DNA from: Sepiola atlantica
Taxonomy: Eukaryota; Mollusca; Cephalopoda; Sepiida; Sepiolidae
Direction: 5' to 3'
DNA: 64,000 nucleotides
NCBI GenBank assembly: GCA_963556195.1
Contig: OY744519.1
Coordinates: 31,528,408 to 31,592,407, forward strand
Position 1 is the stretch's first letter; each line of letters starts with the position of its first letter. The notes beneath the pieces are model-generated. The model made no database searches. It saw only the letters and a program-made list of their open reading frames with translations, and was not told the origin of the DNA. Shown piece by piece: positions 34,520 through 45,984 of the stretch. Position numbers and translations under genes: made by a program.

Positions 34520-34564
34520 CATATCCGAGGAGACCTAGTTACGGTCGAAATAACTTATAATGTG
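34520..34564 (+). ncRNA. Hammerhead ribozyme motif (family F), right arm
   Basis: Stem I CATAT/ATGTG is 5 bp with one G-T pair. The core is CCGAGGA (U4 changed to C), stem II GACCT/CGGTC, GAAA at 34547-34550, stem III ATAA/TTAT, and A at the cleavage position. Together the two arms give a full consensus: left keeps the core, right keeps the cleavage base. Confidence 0.65.
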
Positions 34565-34680
34565 TACAATCCGAATGTATATTTAGTCTTTTTAAACCTC
34601 ATAACTTATTCATGCTCTGTTGGAACGGACATAGAGCTCTCTGATTCGAAATCCTATCGAAAATAATCGAACCTGAAAAC

Positions 34681-34683
<3 letters not shown>

Positions 34684-34770
<87 letters not shown>
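34684..34770. repeat. (TA)n tract
   Basis: About 86 bp of TA preceding an HHR-bearing repeat. Confidence 0.95.
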
Positions 34771-34772
<2 letters not shown>

Positions 34773-35005
34773 CAAGGTAAAACATCTACAGGGTAGTAAT
34801 CCAAAGAATTTCAACCAGATTTATAAAAAGTGCTCAATATCAAATAGAGCTTTTATATATGATTATTTTTTATTTACACAGACATGTACAAAATCTGCGA
34901 CACTGGCATGTCGATGTTATCGATCAACAGCTATTATAAACTGAGATCTCATCAGGCAGAGTTAAAATTCGATCTTAACCTTAGATCATATTTCCAAATA
35001 AAAGT
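34771..35005 (+). mobile_element. HHR-bearing dispersed repeat, copy 2
   Basis: Starts AAGGTAAAACATCTACAGGG and TAGTAATCCAAAG, then TATAAAAAGTGCTCAATATC...GAGC, ATTTACACAGACATGTAC, and the hammerhead-like part on the opposite strand. Nearly the same order as the inverted copy at 40095-40317. Confidence 0.8.
34894..34960 (-). ncRNA. Hammerhead-like motif with U insertion (family K), copy 2
   Basis: Minus strand: stem I TCTGC/GCAGA, core CTGATGA intact, stem II GATC/GATC with inner CAGTT-type pairing, GATAA in place of GAAA, stem III ACA...TGT, and C at the cleavage position (GTC). Confidence 0.62.
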
Positions 35006-35182
35006 TTGTTCAAATATTTGTACTTGCGTGTTATTTCTTCAAACTAATCATTCCGAGGAAGTCTTCAAATAAAGACGTTGATGAATACATAAATAATATT
35101 TTTGGTTTTCTTTTTGACAGTTCCAAAAGAGGAGTGTATCAGTTATTGACAATTTTGCACCTCGTTTCCAGGATGCCTATCA

Positions 35183-35330
35183 TTGAACGGTGGTACGACA
35201 AAGACTGTTGAAGATTCATGACTGAAACTTGGTGGATGAGTCAGATATAGACTGAAGTTTATTTGTACCAAATATGGTTGGATTGCAGAAAGGATTGTGA
35301 ATTTAACGCTTCTATGGGTGGAATTTTGGA
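35183..35330 (+). repeat. Dispersed repeat R2, copy
   Basis: ACAAAGACTGTTGAAGATTC, ATGACTGAAACTTGG, CTGAAGTTTATTTGTACCAA and GGATTGTGAATTT match the 21.9 kb copy. Confidence 0.75.
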
Positions 35331-35639
35331 GGCGTGGTCCTGTACAAGGTTCTCAGTTTAAACTAAGCTTGTTTCAAACCTATCCTAGTCAGAATCCGAG
35401 TATAAATATAAATAATTTATGCACCGATGGTGACAGTAAAAGTATGAATCCTTAATTTCTCCCTCCAGCTATGAGTAAAATAGCAACTTCTGTTGCAATT
35501 AAGTTATACAATTAATCGATTGATTCGATTAATTGCCTGATTAATTCGATTAATGGATCGAAGGATGTTCTATCCAGAAAGTGTGCAAGAATTAAGTCGC
35601 TTTCTCGCAGAAGAGACGTTTTTAGTATTTCTTTACTTT

Positions 35640-35756
35640 ATCGTTATTCTCTTCCATGAACAAAGTTTCTTTCCAGGAATTTCCTGTCTGTGGAACAAAA
35701 TAACACAGGGCTTCTTTCCGGCCGACTTCAGGGTCGAAGATAGAGAATATGTGTGA
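35640..35756 (+). pseudogene. LINE C-terminal fragment
   Basis: HEQSFFPGISCLWNKITQGF followed by FPADF corresponds to the FFPRTSxLWNxLPxxCFPAD block at the end of the window's LINE fragments (compare 44744-45076). Only this last block is present. Confidence 0.65.
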
Positions 35757-35759
35757 ACA

Positions 35760-36241
35760 ATTTATAAATAAATATTACATTTTCATCGGGATGTTCTGAG
35801 AGTCTACGTGACTGCTACCAGAATATGTGCCTGATGGGCACGACATCAGTGTCTGTGAAGACCATGCAGAGATGACCAGCTGGTCAAACCATGTCTCATG
35901 GTTTTCAAAGACTAGTCATAAAAGGAAGAGTCTTGTTCTGAATTTCCACACATATATGGAAGATTTTTCATAACTTCTGGACGGAAGAGCACATTCCCTT
36001 AACGTTAGCCAAAATAATTCAAAGGAGATAACTCGGATATGATCCAAGGGAGATAATTCCGATAATTGTAAGCCAACGGGACCAATCTATATTATTGGCT
36101 TTTTCTAGAATTAAATCTTTAGTAAGGCCATTAATAAACTCATCAAGCCTTATCCTCGAGTGGCATTTGGGGCTTGATAAGATGTAACTCGTTAGTATAT
36201 CATTTTTAATCGTTAACAATAGGTAATGTGCTTCGGAATTA
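35760..36241. other. Unassigned non-coding stretch
   Basis: An 84-codon minus-strand frame (36019-36273) has no recognised domain. Confidence 0.4.
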
Positions 36242-36508
36242 AAGGGGAAGTAGAAAGTAGACATTGGCTTCACTTTCGGCAGACTCGTAACTTTCGCTTC
36301 CCTTATTTTGTCCTTTAGTCCTCACATTTCATGGGCGATGTTTCTGACAAAGGGGGAACAATTGCTGTTTTCTGGGTCGGAATCTATCCACCTAACACTT
36401 ATTGTTGGCTAGTTTGTTTTTTTTACCTTGAAGTGGGTTTTTTTTTTTAGCTCCTTACACCAACTGGCTTCGTACCTTGTCTGGAGCGATTTCCATTAAA
36501 AAATAATA
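36242..36508 (+). repeat. Dispersed repeat R1, copy 2
   Basis: See 21082-21340 for shared blocks. Here it is ~900 bp downstream of an R2 copy, as R1 and R2 are also neighbours at 21-22 kb. Confidence 0.75.
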
Positions 36509-37190
36509 ATAACTCCACAAATGGTTATGTTGCTGTTGAACAGACGAATAAAGTGAGTTTCGAGGATGGTCAATAATGGACAATCATTTCATGCGTTTGA
36601 TCTGGTCATCCAAAAGCGCCGAACCTGACACTTTTTAGACTAACCTTGAGTCAAATCTGTCTTCGCATTCAGTACCTATTGTGATATACTGTTATATGTT
36701 CACTTACCGATGGGTGCATAAACCATTATACACCGTGTCCTCATTGTGAACCCAAATTCTTGATCGTCTGTTGATAAAACACACGGACGATAATGTTAGT
36801 TTATAAGGTATATAAATGTAAATAACTTGGAGCATTTATAAACCTAGAGTGTAGATGATGCAAAGACTTTAATATGTGGACTGCTGCATCAGAGAGAGAG
36901 GGAGAGAGAGAGAGACAGGGGGAGAGAACAGTAGATATACAGATAGATCGCTTGTCTAGTTACACTTAGCTACACTGTATGTGACCGCCTCCACCCTCAC
37001 TATGGCTCTTCGGGAGAACGGTCACGTTTGTCTTCCGCTTACTTAAGTTGTCAGCCAAAAAAACACAGTAAAAAAAAACTGCCTGAAGTACCATGGTTTT
37101 ATCGACTTCCGCTTTGAGGTCTTAAGGTGTCACCCAAACCTTCCCCTCCAAACACGCCCTTCACGATGTAACAAATCCACCCCAGGCCAT
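36509..37190. other. Unassigned stretch with short GA run
   Basis: (GA)n at about 36892-36930; otherwise nothing recognised. Confidence 0.45.
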
Positions 37191-37193
37191 AAG

Positions 37194-37700
37194 TTGACTG
37201 TCCTCATAAACAAGAACGGACCCTTTCTTAAGATGCGTCCGTTAATTCTACTCGTTTGGCGATTAAAATGTTATTTTGAATTTAAACATCACATACATTG
37301 GCATGGACGACATAGCATTCTTCTCGAGAGTCAAACGGTTAAACTCCTCGGCCTCATATTCTCAATCAACCTCAAGTGGAATGAGTACATAGATTACGCT
37401 GTTAAGTTTGCCGCAAAGAAGATAGAATCCCTCTACTGGGCTAGAAAACTGTCAGTATCCTATATCTCTATAAAGTCACTATTCACTCATGCATGGAATA
37501 GTGTTGCCACATCTACATTGGTGCACCAACCACTAGTAATTCTCTACTAGATACTGTGCAAAAAAAACTAGCCTAATACGTCTGAATCTCTGTCGCATCG
37601 TCACAGTGTTGAATTTCTGTGTTTGTTGTACTAGTACTTCCACAGAATGTGCTCCGATGAACTTACTGCGGACAGCGCCGCTCGGGCGTATCTAAAATAA
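37194..37700 (+). pseudogene. Non-LTR retrotransposon RT C-terminal fragment
   Basis: The frame at 37194-37550 contains VKLLGLIFSINLKWNEYID, KFAAKKIESLYWARKL and SLFTHAWNSVATST. After a frameshift, SLSHRHSVEFLCLLY then a stop then YFHRMCSDELT continue to about 37700. This is the segment before and through the LDKVQ/LSHRR region seen at 17 kb, so the same LINE family. Several disruptions. Confidence 0.82.
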
Positions 37701-37732
37701 GATGCATAAATTCATTCTGCTGTTTTGCGTTG

Positions 37733-37990
37733 CAGACCAATGAAAATGCTATTTCAAACTTAAGCATGACAGACTAATGAAAATGTTATTTTAAACTTAA
37801 GCATGACAGCCTAATGAAAATGATATTTCAAACTTAAGCATGACAAACTGATTAAAATGTTATTTCAAACTTAAGTATAACAGACTGGTGAAAATGTTAT
37901 TTCAATCTTGAGCATGACAGACTAATGAAAATGTTATTTCAAACTTAAGCATGACAGACTGATCAAACGCTATTTCAAACTAAGCGTGTC
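37733..37990 (+). repeat. 37-bp tandem repeat, about 7 units
   Basis: TGAAAATG starts at 37741, 37778 and 37815 and continues in register. The unit includes TATTTCAAACTTAAGCATGA and CAGACTAA. It is bracketed by copies of ATCTAAAATAAGATGC at 37690 and 38035. Confidence 0.92.
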
Positions 37991-37999
37991 AGATCAATC

Positions 38000-38660
38000 G
38001 ATGGACAGAGCCTCTAAGAGAAATTCATGGACGCATCTAAAATAAGATGCGTCCATTCAAACTGCGCGTTTAATGATGAAAATTATATTTGTGTGACAAA
38101 CCGATGGACGGAACCTCCCTTAAGGATGCGAGGACACATCTAAAAGATTTTTTTTAAGTTGGCTTTAGCAGAAACACTACAAGGCGATGTCTTTCCCTCA
38201 TTGGATCAGTTGCTCGTGGGTACGGATGCGCCCGGTCGGCAAACGGTTGGAAAAAAACAACAACAAAAAAGCAAAATGGCGAATTAAGTTTTCTTGAAAA
38301 TGCCCGCGAAAAGGCGTGGGAGTTTGTGTGCTTCTGTGTTTGTACAACTCAATTCTGAAAATAGACACCTGTGTGTTTTTTTGTCAATGAAATGTGGGTT
38401 ATGTTAACACACACACACATGCACATACACATCGGCTTTAAGAGACATGCGTGCGAATGCGTATTAGCATATGTTCTTGCGAATATCAGAGTGAATTTAT
38501 TTATGTTTGTAAGGGTTGTGTGAATAAAACCTTGAAAGAATGCGCACACACACACACACACACGCACACACACACAGAGGGTGTCCGTAAAATCTGAACA
38601 GATAGGTAAAAAAAAAAGAAATCAGTTACGAGTTAATTGCTTCCCACTGCAGCATGGATT
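38000..38660. other. Unassigned stretch with (AC)n runs
   Basis: Short (AC)n at about 38407 and 38546-38576. GGGTGTCCGTAAAATCTG at 38580 resembles a transposon end but was not matched to a partner. Confidence 0.4.
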
Positions 38661-38698
38661 CATCAACATTCCGCGGTAGGGGCGCCTCGAGTAATCTC
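38660..38698 (-). mobile_element. SINE body fragment
   Basis: CAACATTCCGCGGTAGGGGC followed by GCCTCGAG matches the most conserved body block. Truncated on both sides. Confidence 0.6.
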
Positions 38699-38868
38699 CC
38701 TCCATATATATATGACAATAAAAGTAACCCGTCAAAATCGGAACCGAATAGAAAATAAGACAAACAGAGGGCTCGATATCCTATCATATAGAGCTATATG
38801 AATAATAAATGAAAATAAAATTTACTTAGTTTAACACTTTTTCCTGCAATTTCATGGCATTACCCACC

Positions 38869-39460
38869 TGTGACAATGGATGAAACATGGATTCACCACT
38901 TCATTCAGGGGTCAAATCGGCAGTCAGTTGAGTGGACAGCATGAGGGGAAAGCCGTCCAAAGATACCAACATCAGCAGACAAGGTTTTGACATCCATATT
39001 TTGGGATGCGCAATAATTTTTTCATCGATTACCGTGAGAAAGGTAGGTCCATCAATAGCGGATATTATATAGCATTATTGGTGCGTTTGACGTAAGAAAA
39101 AAACGGCCAGAAATGAAGAAAAATTGCTCTTTCACCAAGACAATGCACCGTGTCACAAGTCGATCGACACAATCGCAAAACTACATGAATTTATCTTCGA
39201 ATTGTTCCGCGCCCACCCTATTCTCCAGCTTATACCCCAGCGACTACTGGCTGTTTGCAGACTAAAAACGAATACTCCAAGGAAAGAGATCTGGTTCCAA
39301 TTAAGAAGTGATATCGGAAACTGTGGCGTATTTTGAGGCCAAGGACAATCAGTGTATCACCCTAGAAGGAGACTATGTTGATGAGTAAAGTCGAATTTTG
39401 TTTTTAAAGTTGTTTTATTAGTTAGGCCCGGAACTTATTTAGTGATGTGTTAAGAGGGTT
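38869..39460 (+). pseudogene. mariner transposase relic
   Basis: DETWIHHF with the first catalytic Asp starts at about 38879. Then come WTA, ADKVLTSIFWDA, LLFHQDNAPCHKS with the second catalytic Asp, and KLHEFIFELF. Past this, a missing base breaks the YSPDLAPSDYW region, so the third catalytic Asp is out of frame. The ending EGDYVDE-like text and TTAGGCCCGGAACTT near 39421 match mariner 3' ends. The N-terminal DNA-binding half is absent. Dead copy. Confidence 0.88.
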
Positions 39461-39497
39461 TTTTTCTGAACATAGCAAGTATTCTTCCACCCTCTCT

Positions 39498-39501
39498 CTC
39501 G

Positions 39502-39582
<81 letters not shown>
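39498..39582. repeat. (CT)n microsatellite
   Basis: About 85 bp of CT with a few T interruptions. Confidence 0.92.
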
Positions 39583-39583
<1 letters not shown>

Positions 39584-39612
39584 GCGATTCCCGGCGCTTA
39601 TGTGCTAGCTTT

Positions 39613-39667
39613 GTCTATGCTACATCTAAGAGCCGTAATAGCGGCGAAACAGCTGTCTGTAGATGAC
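39613..39667 (+). ncRNA. Hammerhead motif with decayed CTG (family G)
   Basis: Stem I is TACA/TGTA next to the core plus GTC/GAC across an internal loop. The core reads TCTAAGA (CTGANGA with the first three bases changed). Stem II is GCCG/CGGC with loop TAATAG, GAAA at 39646-39649, palindromic stem III ACAGCTGT, and C at the cleavage position (GTC). All stems and the cleavage triplet survive; the core loss makes it inactive. Confidence 0.65.
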
Positions 39668-39769
39668 CTATTTCTTATACATTTATCAACTTTCTACTGC
39701 AAGATACGTAAACTTATCACTAACGTAGAAATGTAAACAACGGAAAACTTCCTAGAGACTTCAATCTTC

Positions 39770-40042
39770 GGGAAGTCACGTGGTTGGGACTGTTAAGAAT
39801 CAAAATGTTAAAATCACAATCAAAATCCAAATATAAAATCTGTCGATTTCATTTTTTCTATCTATTTACCTATCTATCTTTCTATTTATCTATCTATCTA
39901 TCTTTTTACTCTACCCTTTTTATTATATCTCTCTCTCTCTCTCTTTTCACTTAATCTTATTTTATATTTTATATTTTGATTTTGATTTTGATTTTAACAT
40001 TTTGATTCTTAACGGTCCCAACCACGTGACTTCCCAAATTTT
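39770..40042. repeat. Inverted repeat, ~72-bp arms
   Basis: GGGAAGTCACGTGGTTGGGA and TTAAGAATCAAAATGTTAAA at 39770-39838 recur inverted at 39962-40040. The spacer holds TATC and CT runs. Located between two HHR-like motifs. Confidence 0.85.
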
Positions 40043-40094
40043 GAAATTTTAAATTTCTTTTCTTTTTCTTCTTTTTTCCCCATTTCATTCTTTC

Positions 40095-40436
<342 letters not shown>

Positions 40437-40454
40437 TCAGTAAATAGTTATTAT

Positions 40455-40495
40455 CCACAGACATATTTCATGTTCACTAACAATTATCAGTGTGG
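40455..40495 (-). ncRNA. Hammerhead-like motif, family B
   Basis: Minus strand: stem I CCACA/TGTGG; core CTGATAA (G8 changed). Stem II is TGTT/AACA, different in sequence from other family B copies but still paired. GAAA, a shortened stem III (ATATGT), and C at the cleavage position follow. Confidence 0.6.
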
Positions 40496-40939
40496 CTATA
40501 TGTCGCCGGTCGCACGATTTGAACCCTAGATTCGAGTCATGATTGATTCCTATCCATGTAGCCGTCGTTACAGCTATATAAAAAAGAAGAGAAATTAACC
40601 TTATTTTTCTTTTACGAATATAGTAAGTCTCAGAGAGTATTCAACTCACACGAATATCAATAACTCGAATTTGCTTTGAAAAATCTTTGTCAAACTTTCA
40701 GTGATCAATTTCTGCTTTACTTTTTATTATGGTGACCTAACCTATTCATGACTCTATGAATAGAGTCGTTATGACCAATCAGTAGAAGTGAGAAGAGAAG
40801 TGAGGAAGCAGTCGTCTGAGGTTATTATGTAAAACGATAAAACCACATTTTTACTTAAATGACAATAAAATCATAAGCAATCCATCAACACCGATGATAG
40901 AACACATAACAAAACACATATGATAAGTTTTTGGACGAT

Positions 40940-41150
40940 TTAAATCTTAATAAAGTGACTCCCCTCTTTGATAACAGCCGGCAATCTATTATCTATTTAT
41001 TTTATTAAATGTTTACTTCAGCAGGTTTCATTTCCTCATATGACCGTTTTAATTGCTTCCCATACGTCTACTTCGTTGTCATATTGTTTACCAACTTCAT
41101 CTAATTTCATCTTCGGAATTGACCACAGATTTTCGATTAGATTCAAATCG
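40940..41150 (-). pseudogene. Tc1-like transposase C-terminal relic
   Basis: Minus strand reads DLNLIENLWSIPKMKLDEV, NEVDVWEAIKTVI, then (with three stops in the same frame) IDNRLPAVIKEGSHF. DLNLIENLW marks the third catalytic Asp region of Tc1-type transposases and the rest is their C-terminus. A one-base slip separates the preceding QKP. Only the last ~70 codons are present. Confidence 0.75.
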
Positions 41151-41159
41151 AGGTTTCTG

Positions 41160-41540
41160 TAAGATTACTGAAGTTAATGTTAATAGTTACATCGGTTTCA
41201 CTGCCACAACACATTCCCGAAGACTCATCTGACATCTCTTCGACACTAGCTCTATTTGCCAACACCTAAAAAAAACATGACTACCCCCTTCTAAATATAG
41301 ACACATCCTAGTTAATAATACTAAAATAATACACCACGATACTAACATCAAAAGATTAAAAATTCTTGAAGCCATCTAAATAAAAACTAAACATCCCACA
41401 ATCAATAATGTGAATTACGAAACTAGTCACAACATTTTCGTTTTTATCTTATTTGCTAAACTTTAGTTATCCCGAAGTTATATTAGAATAGTAGAGTATA
41501 CAGGGCATACCTCATTCATCGGACTAAAATAAGTTTTGTG
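41160..41540. other. Unassigned non-coding stretch
   Basis: Nothing recognised. Confidence 0.4.
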
Positions 41541-41545
41541 ACAGG

Positions 41546-41576
41546 CTTAGGGTTAGGGTTAGAGTTAGGGTTATTG
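41546..41576 (+). repeat. Telomere-like (TTAGGG)n fragment
   Basis: About four TTAGGG units, one of them TTAGAG. Further CCCTAA runs at 42247-42262 and 43859-43886. Confidence 0.7.
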
Positions 41577-41695
41577 TCACATATGTGTCGCTAGTCGCTA
41601 GTGAGGTGAAAACAGTGTAGGAAAGTGTCATATATGTAGTATTAATAGGGGATGTTGCTGATCCCCAGGGCGCGTCCCCCCTCTTCTCTCCGTCG

Positions 41696-41732
41696 CTTCT
41701 TCTTCTTCTTCTTCTTCTTCTTCTTCTTCTTC
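41696..41732. repeat. (CTT)n microsatellite
   Basis: About 12 CTT triplets; the poly-Arg and poly-Lys frames are artefacts. Confidence 0.95.
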
Positions 41733-41775
41733 TCAATAACCACCTTTGCAGACGTTATTAAAAAAAAGGAGGTGA

Positions 41776-41850
41776 CGGTGATTAAGTGAATAACGACATG
41801 GACTACAACCTGGGTGTGCCAAGTTCGAATCCAGTCGGTTCCATAGTACC
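41776..41850 (+). mobile_element. tRNA-derived SINE head
   Basis: TGATTAAGTG (A-box-like) is followed after ~35 bp by AGTTCGAATCC (B-box-like). It matches the head of the complete copy at 48632. No body or tail follows. Confidence 0.7.
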
Positions 41851-42819
41851 ACTTTAACTTATGGATGTTGGCAACCTTCAAGTGGTCCCTCCTGAAAGAA
41901 TGCCAACAACAGAATTGAGATGGTCAGCAAAGTTGGACCACGTTGATTCATACGAATTCACTTCAATAAAAAAAAAAAGATACATCAACGAATACAATTG
42001 GGTTTTAATAATATTTTATTTATTTGTTCTTCAGAGTATATATGCATACGCGTCAAACAAGGGGGGGGGCAGCCATCCAAAAGCCAAACCGCCTTCTCTG
42101 CTGGTTCAGACGAAAGAGATCAGATTATCTCTACCAATTTGCGACATCCGCTTACTTTGCCAGTGACGTCACAGCCAGGACACGTCACCTTCTTCTAATT
42201 TTATTTCAACTCTACCTAATTTTTAACGCTACGTGGAAATTTACTTTACTAACCCTAACCCTCACACCGTCTCTAATATTGCTACGTGTATGAATAGTGT
42301 CACTGCCGACTCCAGAGTTTGAACCTTATCTCTGGATAATGGAAACGACAGCCGCCATTTGATATAGATAGAGGTACGTGTGCTTGATGTTATTGTTACT
42401 CACCGGTTCACTATTGTATGCCCCGGGTTATTAAGTCACGTGCCCATTTGGGGTCAGGACGATTGGCTATTTTCTAGTTATGCTACGCTGAGAATGTATT
42501 TATGGATAAGTAACCAGTCTTGTTTTTCGTTGATGCTGACTTTTGTTGTCTATTGTATATTAATTACATTCTGTAAGTAAATTCATATATCTTTCTTACA
42601 ATTGAGTTCGTCTGTCTGTTATTTGCGACATTATTGTTCGTGTGACAACCCCCACCCACCCACCCCCGCCCAAAAAAGAGAGCATTCCAACGAGACCGGA
42701 CCCACGTATGAGACCCACAAGAGTTGCTCCACGAGGTGGATTCTGAAACACATAGCGCCTTATTTAGTAAGATTAACTGAGTAAGACACGAGGCGTTAAT
42801 TTAGAATGAGACGGTGTTT

Positions 42820-43175
42820 ATACACGCGGCCATTGGGAAGAAAGGAAGGGGGAGAGGGATTGTGTGTGTATGTGTGTGTGTGTTTATGTGAAATGTAAAA
42901 CGTATTTGCATGGAAATGCGTGCATATATTATAAAGATGTATACAATTCTCTCTCTGTCAACGTGTATGTATTTATACATGCGGGCATTGGGAAGAGAGA
43001 GAGAGAGGAGAAGAGAGAGAGAGGGGGAGAAGAGAGAGAGATAGAAAGAGAGAGATAATGTGTGTGTGTTAATATGAAATGTTAAACGTATTTGCATGGG
43101 AATGCGTGCATATATTATAGAGATGTATACAATTGTCTCTCTTTCAATGTGTATGTGTGTGTAAAATGTTAAAAG
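42820..43175 (+). repeat. 186-bp tandem duplication with GT and GA runs
   Basis: CGTATTTGCATGG lies at 42901 and 43087, with GGAAATGCGTGCATATATTA and GATGTATACAATT repeated in register. A partial third copy (GATGTATACAATTGTC) is near 43430. Confidence 0.85.
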
Positions 43176-43454
43176 TATCTTCACGATAATACGTTCAACT
43201 GGAACTGCTCGGCTCATGAAAAAGAACTTTAAAAACTACCTGACTAATATATATATTCGGAGAACCAGGTACAACAGCGATTGTTTTAAAATGGACTTAA
43301 AAGGACGGTTAGAATCCTAAAAAAGATGTCTTGGTTGGAGTCTCTAGAAGAGCGGGTGAATATCTGGCATTCGGTAGGATATCCGATCCCTAGCAAATAC
43401 AAAAAGATAAGAAAGCTAGAAAAAAGGGAGATGTATACAATTGTCATTTGTAAA

Positions 43455-43535
43455 CGTGTGTGTGTGTGTGTCTGTTATACAGTGGATACATATGTGTGGA
43501 TGGGTGTGTTTACACGCATGTGTGTGTGTGTGTGT

Positions 43536-43570
<35 letters not shown>

Positions 43571-43609
43571 TGTGTGTGTGGGTGGGTGTGTGTGTGTGTG
43601 TGTGTGTGT
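43455..43609. repeat. (GT)n microsatellite
   Basis: Interrupted GT/GGTG run; the poly-Cys/Val frames are artefacts. Confidence 0.95.
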
Positions 43610-43858
43610 AAAAATTAATAAACAGTAATTAGTGATCGTCATTTCTGTACAGGTCAGAAAAGTCGTCAAGATATTGTTATTTATCGGTACCAACGTCAGC
43701 AGTAAAAAAAAAACTGGTGCTGCTTTGGCTTGTTATCTACGTATCATGAATCTACTTTGGTATGATATCTACTCCTCATATTGCAATCAATACGGTACAA
43801 GAGTAAGAAAAACACTTATCCTGATTAGGTTCGATAGAATCTGTGGTTACCGAACCTG

Positions 43859-43886
43859 GAACCCTAACCCTAACCCCTAACTCTAA
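43859..43886 (-). repeat. Telomere-like (CCCTAA)n fragment
   Basis: ACCCTAACCCTAACCCCTAA, about three and a half units. Confidence 0.65.
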
Positions 43887-43889
43887 CGT

Positions 43890-44740
43890 TCAAAGAAAAG
43901 ACCGTTAGACACTTCAGCAAATTGTTCAACGAGAAGTCGCAGTAATCTATTCTGACGAATGGAGAGCTTACGCTAATTTAAACCAACTCAATTTTCGTCA
44001 ATTTTTCGTAAATAATCAGCAAAAGTTTTGCCGATTCCAACATCGGAGCACATAAAACACAAGGAATTGAAAAATCATGGCTTGAAGCGAAGATTCGGAT
44101 ATTGAATAAAAATGAGAGGCGTACGGTGTAGATAATTTTTCTTGTAGATATCAAACGAAAGCGGCACCAAAAAAGATCCTACTCCATTTTGTCTACTTCT
44201 TCTTCTCTTTATCCACATCCTATAAATGCTTTTATGTTTATAGCCGGTCAAGTGTATCCGGGGGTGACACCCCATCTTGCGAGCTTTGGGAAATGTGGAA
44301 TGGCTCCTTAGTTACCACTAACCCCATGTCTGTTGCATTTTTAAACAAATTCGGAACATAAAGCAGTTCAGATGCACATAGTACCTTAGGTTTAAAGCTG
44401 GAAGAGTGGGACCAGGCCCCAAAATCCTGCGTTTTCTTAGGTTTTAATTATAAACCACTTACTGGTTTCTTCCGCCATATTTGATCTAATCTCGTGTAAA
44501 CTTTGACAATTAGTTCAATATAATAGAAAGAACGAAAAACGAAGGAAAAGGATGAAGTCATCAACAGCCGACTGTTTAACCTAGTGTCAGTGTTATTTTT
44601 CGAACATTCAGCAGTAAAAAATAAAAGAAATTCATTGTCCTGCGTCATGCACTAATTTGATTCCTTTTTATCCAATTATATTAGAGTATTTCACCATAAC
44701 CAGCTCCAGGTGATTTTTTTTTAGACTAATGAGTCGCCTC
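43890..44740. other. Unassigned non-coding stretch
   Basis: Two 66-codon minus-strand frames with no recognised domain. Confidence 0.4.
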
Positions 44741-44743
44741 TTA

Positions 44744-45076
44744 TTAAGGTCCAAATTCCACTCGAGCATAAGAGCTAATGAGTTTGTAAGTTAGACGATG
44801 AACAACGTTTTGAGAGGACTGGAAAACGAAGAGTGAAATGGTCAGGATTTTATTATTCAAGAACTTGTTCACATTGGAGCTGAAAACGACCACGTTGTAC
44901 TCAGCTGGGAAGCAACCCTGCGGTAGTGCGTTCCACAGATGGGAAGTTCTTGGAAAGAAATTTTGTTCATTGAAGTTCCGCAGAAAGAGACATCCTTTAC
45001 AGTGGTTGTAGCTAGACGAGTTTTTGTTGTGAATTCTTTTTAAGGATAGGGGTGCAGAGATACTGAATCTGACCAT
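44744..45076 (-). pseudogene. LINE C-terminal fragment, long open frame
   Basis: The 110-codon frame includes MVRFSISAPLSLKRIHNKN, NFNEQNFFPRTSHLWNALPQ and CFPAEYNVVVFSSNVNKFL. It is the terminal module of the window's LINE family (compare 35640 and 62400). No upstream RT domain adjoins. Confidence 0.78.
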
Positions 45077-45079
45077 GTA

Positions 45080-45920
45080 AGGTTCGTAAGTGTATCTTTG
45101 GTAGTTTCAGAGTTTCAACCTCACACGCACGCACACATACAGAAAGAAATGGGAGTTTCCTTTTCATAATAGACTAACTATATTTACACGCCGTTGCCCG
45201 GGTATGAGTTCAGAAAAAAATAATTTAACATATAGGAATGTTTACATTTTTTACTAATATTTTTTTAATCGGGTGCTTTTTAGGAATAGATGTGTAGTCG
45301 TGACGTAAGCAGTTCAGGCTACGAACGGAAAAAGCCGGATCAAGTTCCGACTTTTACCGAAATATACAAATAAAAAAGGTGCTGTTACTTACCAAACGAC
45401 TATTTTTCAATCAATTAGAAAGATCAAGTTCTGACTTTTACGTCATTTTTGGGATACCCTTATCACTTTTGCAACTTTTTTTGGATATTTTTTCATTTAC
45501 TTTTACGAAAAGAGTTAGGCTAGGGTTGTTTTATAAAGATTAAGGTCAATTCAAAACTACGGTAGTTTAATGATGCCATTAAAAAAGTCAATGTTTATGA
45601 TCAACGAGCGAAAAAATGCTCGAATTATTATTCTTACATGTAAGTTTTACTACATCACATTTCTATATAATAAACGTGAACGTACGTGTGTCCGGCTCGC
45701 TTCATTGATCACGTATGCAAATTTAATTTATGAGCAAAGTAGGAGAAGTTTAATCTTAAGAATAACTGCTAATAATAAAAAAGAAAACGATAATGACTTG
45801 TGAAAATTTAATTCTATGAGAAAAGAAGCGGAGGCTTAATCTTTAAGATAACTGATAATAATAAAAATGAAAATAATGAATTTCTTTCACTTCTAATATA
45901 GACACAAAAATATCCCCTTA
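45080..45920. other. Unassigned non-coding stretch
   Basis: CGTGAACGTACGTGTGTCC and similar text near 45675 could be a repeat 3' part; no partner found. Confidence 0.4.
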
Positions 45921-45924
45921 TTTT

Positions 45925-45979
<55 letters not shown>

Positions 45980-45980
45980 T
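45925..45980. repeat. (TAG)n microsatellite
   Basis: About 17 TAG triplets. Confidence 0.96.
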
Positions 45981-45984
45981 CGTC

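Larger units (their letters stand above)
34398..34608. mobile_element. Foldback of two HHR-bearing units, almost no spacer
   Basis: The left arm 34398-34501 and right arm 34502-34608 are inverted copies with about 95% identity, meeting at CAAATTGAAT... near 34500. Each arm holds a hammerhead motif pointing outward. The frame at 34478-34666 is an artefact of the palindrome. A TA tract adjoins the left end only. Confidence 0.92.
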
